34,825 nt of DNA, taken from Polymyxa betae. Its lineage: Eukaryota; Endomyxa; Phytomyxea; Plasmodiophorida; Plasmodiophoridae. The stretch covers positions 1-34,825 of the forward strand of contig RBZT01000514.1 in NCBI GenBank assembly GCA_003693705.1, in the 5' to 3' direction. Shown here piece by piece: positions 30,304 to 34,825 of the stretch (position 1 is the stretch's first letter; each line of letters starts with the position of its first letter). Position numbers and translations under genes: made by a program. The notes beneath the pieces are model-generated. The model did not search any database. It saw nothing but the letters and a program-made list of their open reading frames with translations, and was not told the origin of the DNA.

Positions 30304-33300
30304 TTATTTGAAATGATAAGGCTTCGTTCTGGCTAGATCCTGATTATGCAGCATTCGTCTGGATTTCAATCGTTCGTTACTTGATGAAAGCCGCTGCTCT
30401 GCTGACTTCAATCCTCCAACTGCTATCAGGCTGGGCGCTGTGTGGCATTGTTTCGACCTTGATTCGCGGATTTTTGAGGGCAGCACATCTTGGTCAAGTT
30501 TAAAGTGGCGTAGTCCTGTCGTTGCATTCTTTTGAACAGTGCCCAGCTGGCGGGGATCAATGCTATCTTGCGTTAAAGCAGCGATATTGTTGCATCTCCA
30601 GGCCAATATTCGCTCCTGAATTACCGAATCAGTTTGATTCAGAATTTGTTGAGCTTCTTCTAATCTCATTTTCTTATGATGCGATAGATCCAGATTTACT
30701 GGCCATAATCCCTGACTGCCATTGCCAATCTCGTACAATTGGACACCAAGATCGTCAAAAATCAGTAGCCGCCCTAACACGGTAACCAAAGCAAAGTAAA
30801 CAGGAGATTCAATAATGCTTATCGATCGAGCAAGAAAACTGCTGTCGTTCTCCTGTTTCCAACTAGGGGCAATACAGAGCTCGACGTACGTACGTCTATA
30901 CTTTGAGTTTGAGTTAGTTGATTCTTTGATGTTGCTTTTTCTCGAGGCCTCAATTACTGACTCAAGATCAAATCTTGCGAGTGCTCCTGTACCCAACATT
31001 CACAGAAAGTCGCACGCTTTGAACATGTACCTGAGGAGTATCCTGTAAATATGCATTGAAGTGTCGGACTGAACGCAATAGCAGCCAAATCACAATCTGC
31101 ACTAAGATGGCCGAGTAGCGAGAAATCACATTTCCGGTCTATCCTGTACACGCATGATTCACCTTTGCTGAATGAGACAACAGCAACGTCTGTATCATGG
31201 CAGAAACAAATGGACGAAATGCTAATGTCTTTGGACCCTACAATCAGTAATGCTGAGAACGTTCCGCTAGCATTGACCTTCCTTCCCTAGCTTACTAGTT
31301 CTTCTCAGATCTTTAAATGGATTAGTTGTACTGCCTCGGTTAATGTCAAATAGAGCAATGCCTGACAAATTTGACCAAAGAATAACTTGTAGCTCTGTGT
31401 TTCCAAATGCCAGCTCGATTCTTGATGCCGAAGATACCATTTCACGATAAATTATGGTATCACTGAGCAGTACATCTCAGCAATTTTTTCGTTTGCCGTA
31501 TAAATCTACATACTTCTCTTGGTTCAATACCCTGACTTCCGTCGCTGTTATTGTAGCGATTCGTTGTGGACTGGATATCCAAGCTATGTGCAGAATTTCA
31601 CCATTTGCCTTGGCATGCTTTTGCAGGCAGGACAAATTGGCACTGTTATAAACTGTGAGTTGACCTAAGTTCTTGTCAAGGACCGATCTAACCGAACACA
31701 CTTGTCATACCGTCTCATGATCCAACCGCTATTCTTCTCTCTAACGGATCAAAGCATATGGTTGCTATATCTGATGCTGTTGTAGCAACAGAATCCACCT
31801 CCAGTTTTCCCGTTAGCATATTCCAAATTTGCAAATGGTTTTGTGAACAAGCTATAAGTGTATGGTCTAGCTTGTTGTACAGCACCACCTGATACGCATG
31901 TTCCTTTTTTGACAAATTGGATAACTCGGCTTCAATAAGGATCATATCACCTCCTGTGAATGGTTCAAAGGAGGGAAGATGCTACAATGCAGTAGACCTT
32001 CATGGAAAGCTGCGATCGAATCATTGATGATACAGACGCTTGTTAAATTGACCCCCAAAGTTATGGTTTGTAAGCACAAAAAGGAATTGTTATCCCATAA
32101 TTTTACAACTCCATGAATATCAGCTGTTACAATATTTTCAGACAATTCTAAGACACCTATATACAACAAGGAAGCCCCATGCCCTTTAATCTGAGTATGC
32201 AAGTCCATAAGCAAGTCCCATCAAGGCATAAAAAATACGTTAAACAGAACATCTTCGCTGTAGAGATTCCAAACGCACATGCATGAATCTATTCCTGCAC
32301 TCAATAGCAGACGAGTTCTAGGCGACATTACTGTTTTTGTTTGGTAAGCTGACATATGCTACAAACTGAGTGCTCTTATACCAATTCCGACAATGCCATG
32401 CTGATGCCCATGCTTGTAGCATCGCAAGGCACTCCCAGTTATGACATCCCAGAGGCGAACGCTTGAATCCAAACTGCATGAAAATAACAATCTTCCTTCG
32501 TTAGTGTAGCCCATACTCGAGATCGCAGATGAATGTCCCTGGCGATTACTTTAGTGACACGCCGTTGCATGGCAAAGCAATCCTCATAAACCTTAAACAG
32601 CATCAACAACTGATCATTTCGCGGTTCTGGGTAAACGTGTTTCCTATAAACCGATAGTCGCCAGGTAGATATATCACCATTATCGAATCCAATAAACAGT
32701 ATATCTTCATCTGGTGAATATAAGAATGCTGTAATCTCCATTGGATTAGTAACAGTCTGAATTATGTTTTTCCAGGAACTCACAATATGCGATGTGAATA
32801 CTCTTTCAAGGCATACGTCTTCAGCGTCCAGCGGAAATGTCTAAAGACATTGGCCAACGCCAAAAACCAGTAAATTATATTTGGTTCCTGATGTGCTCTT
32901 TCCGACATAAATCATGACATTGGAGCCAGCAGGGACATCGCAACGCCATCGTTTTGCTTTTACAGAGCCAGCTGTAATGGTCAGGAATGAGATGGCGCTT
33001 CTGAAGAATATCAGGGTGAACCAAATCTTAATAAGACGACAATTACTTACGATCCTGTTTCTTTAACAGCAATATTATTCTGGGACATTGCGGTTGAAAC
33101 TTTGTCAAGTCCTTTGCGATGAAACACCATGACAGGCGATCGTTTGTAGTAGCACAACGAATCAACGAATTTGGAAGTAGACACAGCTTCTTGATACCCA
33201 AGAATAACCGCCAGCAGCTCATCTTTACAAATAGTCCTATCACCGTTGATATCTGTCTTATCAAACAACTCCAAAAGAGCACAAACTATCATTAATGGCC

Positions 33301-33643
33301 CAGTATCTACAATTGCGCCAAAGCTTGGAAAACCAGACGAGTCTGTGAGAACCAGTTGCAGAAACAGAGTTACAAACTGGATTAGATTTAGCTTGCCACC
33401 ATTGAATGTAAATGTCTCAAATATCGCATTCATATTGCCTTGATGAATGAGGTTCAGAAACCCACTTGCAATTCGCCGAGTTTCTAATTTGAATCGAAAG
33501 TAGAGGGTGCGGCTTGAAAAAGGGATACTATTCTCTTCATGGTGATTCCGCCACTGATCTGAAACGACATAGGCAATCGCCACGTCTCGTATCGATAAAT
33601 CCCGACGATGATCGTTGTCGTGCGGCTGGCGACAGGGATGCAT
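30304..33643 (-). CDS. EF-hand and WD40-repeat protein (WDR49/WDY-like)
   Basis: Large scaffold protein; the nearest known architecture is the WDR49/WDY group, several of which are cilium-linked (inference). The N-terminal part holds an EF-hand with a complete calcium loop (DINGDRTICKDE, 33253-33218), preceded by a second, degenerate EF-like unit (MNAIFETFTFNGGKLNLIQF). At least ten WD-type blades follow over several exons: EDILFIGFDNGDISTWRLS, LLFSCSLDSSVRLWDVITG, NIVTADIHGVVKLWDNNSFL, HTLIACSQNHLQIWNMLTGK, DVAVVSFSKGESCVYRID and LQCIFTGYSSGALARFDL. Introns of about 45-65 bases are seen, for example GTAAGTAATT…CTTCAG after KETGS. The C-terminal 230 residues are Ser-rich and helical. The start is uncertain: ATG 33643 keeps phase with the EF-hand exon, but an ATG at 33761 opens another frame. 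Confidence 0.65.
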
Positions 33644-34205
33644 TGATACGCTGCCTCCTTATGAAGATCGAGCGTACCATCTTGCAATCGCTCTCGCTCT
33701 CTGAACCAAACCATTCCATCTTTGCGTCCAGGCCATCCTCTCTGATTGCCCAGCTGGACATCAGTCAAACTTGGTTTCTATGATCGAACCGCATATGCGC
33801 TTAACGTAAACTACTGTATTAACTCATCATGGCACTGCTTCATTGCTTGAAAATTACATAAGACAATGGATATAAAAACTAAGAGACGCGTAAGCTCAGT
33901 CATTTGGGGATCGTAGACAAATCGGCACTGCAATACAGTCTCAAATCCTACCTCTCTCCTGTCCACGTCGTCTGGTCGGAGCCCAACCCCGCGTCAGAAA
34001 AGTAGGTCGAGAATCGGCAGTCGGTTTGCAACAGACCCACAGTCAGAAATCATTCATCCCAGTCGACGTGCCGTCTGAGCGAATCATCACTGTTAACGCC
34101 CCGGGACTTGGACAGAGTATTTAAGCCTTCCTGATGCCCTGGGATTCTTCATTCCCCAAAACAAACGCGTTCGTCGACATCACTTTCGAATAACTATCGG
34201 GAACC
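33644..34205. promoter_or_regulatory. Divergent promoter region of chitin-binding and WD40 genes
   Basis: A TATA-like AGTATTTAAG at 34116-34125 sits about 80-90 bases before the chitin-binding ATG, with AC-rich leader sequence after it. This fits a core promoter for the plus-strand gene. The left part may include 5' exon sequence of the WD40 gene. Confidence 0.45.
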
Positions 34206-34825
34206 ATGAAGTCGTTGCTGGCTGCCTCCGCCATCACCTTTGCCTTGATAAACTTTATCCAAGCTCAGCCATGTGGTCCATATTCGCAACATCAGATATG
34301 TAATGAGACGGATGAACCCTGTTGCTCTGCGGTAAGACAAGGCACTTTGGGCTCAGCCCAATAACATTTTGTTCAGTATGGTCAATGTGGATCTTCTGAT
34401 TTGCATTGTAAATGGGCGGGACGATACCAGAACAATAACCAGACAGCAGGATCGTGTGTATATACTCCATGTTCTTCAGCGAAAGACTGTTGTGATAGAA
34501 ACACTGGGTATGGTAACTGAATCCGCTCAAAAAATGAACTCACTGTTTGGAACTGCAGCATCTGTATGTGGAACCCGGACGGTCGAGCTGATGAAAACAA
34601 CTTCTGTCATGGCGGTGGCAATTACAACAAAAAGGAGTATGATATTCAACAGACATCGCAACCAGAAGCAACGACTTCAGCATCAACCCAAACTTCTGCA
34701 CCGACAACTTCCCCCACTTCTTCCCCTCGGCCGACCACAATGAAGCAAACCAGCAAAGCCACCACCACGCCAACTACTTCAGCGGCGCCCAGTAGCAGCG
34801 CCACGACGGCTCCCACTACCAAGGC
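34206..34825 (+). CDS. Hevein-type chitin-binding secreted protein, 3' truncated
   Basis: Secreted chitin- or GlcNAc-binding protein. A signal peptide (MKSLLAASAITFALINFIQA, cleaved before QPCGP) precedes a hevein/CBM18 domain: CGPY…ICNET…PCCSAYGQCGSSDLHC. A second Cys-rich module follows (CVYTPCSSAKDCC…GICMWNPDGRADENNFCHGG). The rest is a Ser/Thr/Pro-rich, mucin-like tail running off the right edge. Exons are 34206-34331, 34377-34507 and 34559 onward, with introns of 45 and 51 bases, all in phase. CBM18 with such a linker is common in chytrids and other fungi and rare in animals, so this gene helps place the organism. The chitin contact residues Ser, Tyr and the aromatic in SxYGxCGxxxxxC are present. 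The C-terminus (further repeats or GPI signal) cannot be seen. Confidence 0.85.

Noticed and set aside
1-34825. tRNA, rRNA and CRISPR signals
   Set aside because: No T-arm GTTCRA context with matching cloverleaf, no rRNA core motifs and no regularly spaced repeats were found by reading both strands.

Overview
The window is nuclear DNA of an intron-rich eukaryote with a compact genome. Almost every gene is split by short GT-AG introns, mostly 44 to 65 bases, with a few of 80 to 90 and one of 255. Several gene versions point to an early-diverging, possibly flagellated, fungus or a close opisthokont relative. There is a hevein-type (CBM18) chitin-binding secreted protein with a Ser/Thr-rich tail, and a Set1-complex PHD subunit that lacks a CXXC finger, as fungal Spp1 does. 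There is also an EF-hand/WD40 protein of a kind often linked to cilia. C2H2 arrays with HTGEKP-type linkers and the TagC-like subtilisin are also found in holozoans and amoebae, so the placement is tentative.

Layout, left to right. 1-259 is an AT-rich open frame cut by the window edge, unlike the rest in composition and resembling large-DNA-virus or virophage virion-protein segments. 260-900 holds weak candidate exons for a secreted or membrane protein. Next are a five-finger C2H2 protein (minus, 1698-2373), a small protein with a mitochondrial-type leader (plus, 2687-3023) and an intergenic stretch with two tandem duplications. These lead into a SHOC1/Zip2-like meiotic protein (plus, 4112-7557), which converges with an ankyrin-repeat protein (minus, 7577-9063). 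An LRR gene with two apparent lesions (plus, 9314-10364) converges with prefoldin subunit 4 (minus, 10388-11106). A 2-oxoglutarate/malate-type mitochondrial carrier follows (plus, 11649-12834), then a minus-strand run: coiled-coil protein, four-helix membrane protein, second five-finger C2H2 paralogue, Spp1/CFP1-like Set1-complex subunit, membrane-anchored TagC-like subtilisin, RAD54B, OS-9/Yos9-like ER lectin, transportin, and an EF-hand/WD40 protein. The right edge cuts the chitin-binding protein gene (plus, from 34206).

The genes do not form one pathway. Functional links are loose: SHOC1-like and RAD54B proteins both act in meiotic recombination, Spp1 links Set1 chromatin to meiotic break formation in yeast, and the OS-9-like lectin serves ER quality control. 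No operon, CRISPR array, tRNA or rRNA gene was seen.

Notable points: three separate local tandem duplications of 60 to 116 bp, each touching a gene end or start; two C2H2 paralogues with the same predicted DNA-contact residues in fingers 3 to 5; AT-hook-like repeats in the Spp1/CFP1 protein that lacks CXXC; a PIP-box-like pair of motifs in the SHOC1-like protein; and a GA donor plus a frameshift in the LRR gene. Exon boundaries were placed by eye from splice signals, phase and family similarity; those stated in evidence fields are phase-consistent unless marked tentative.
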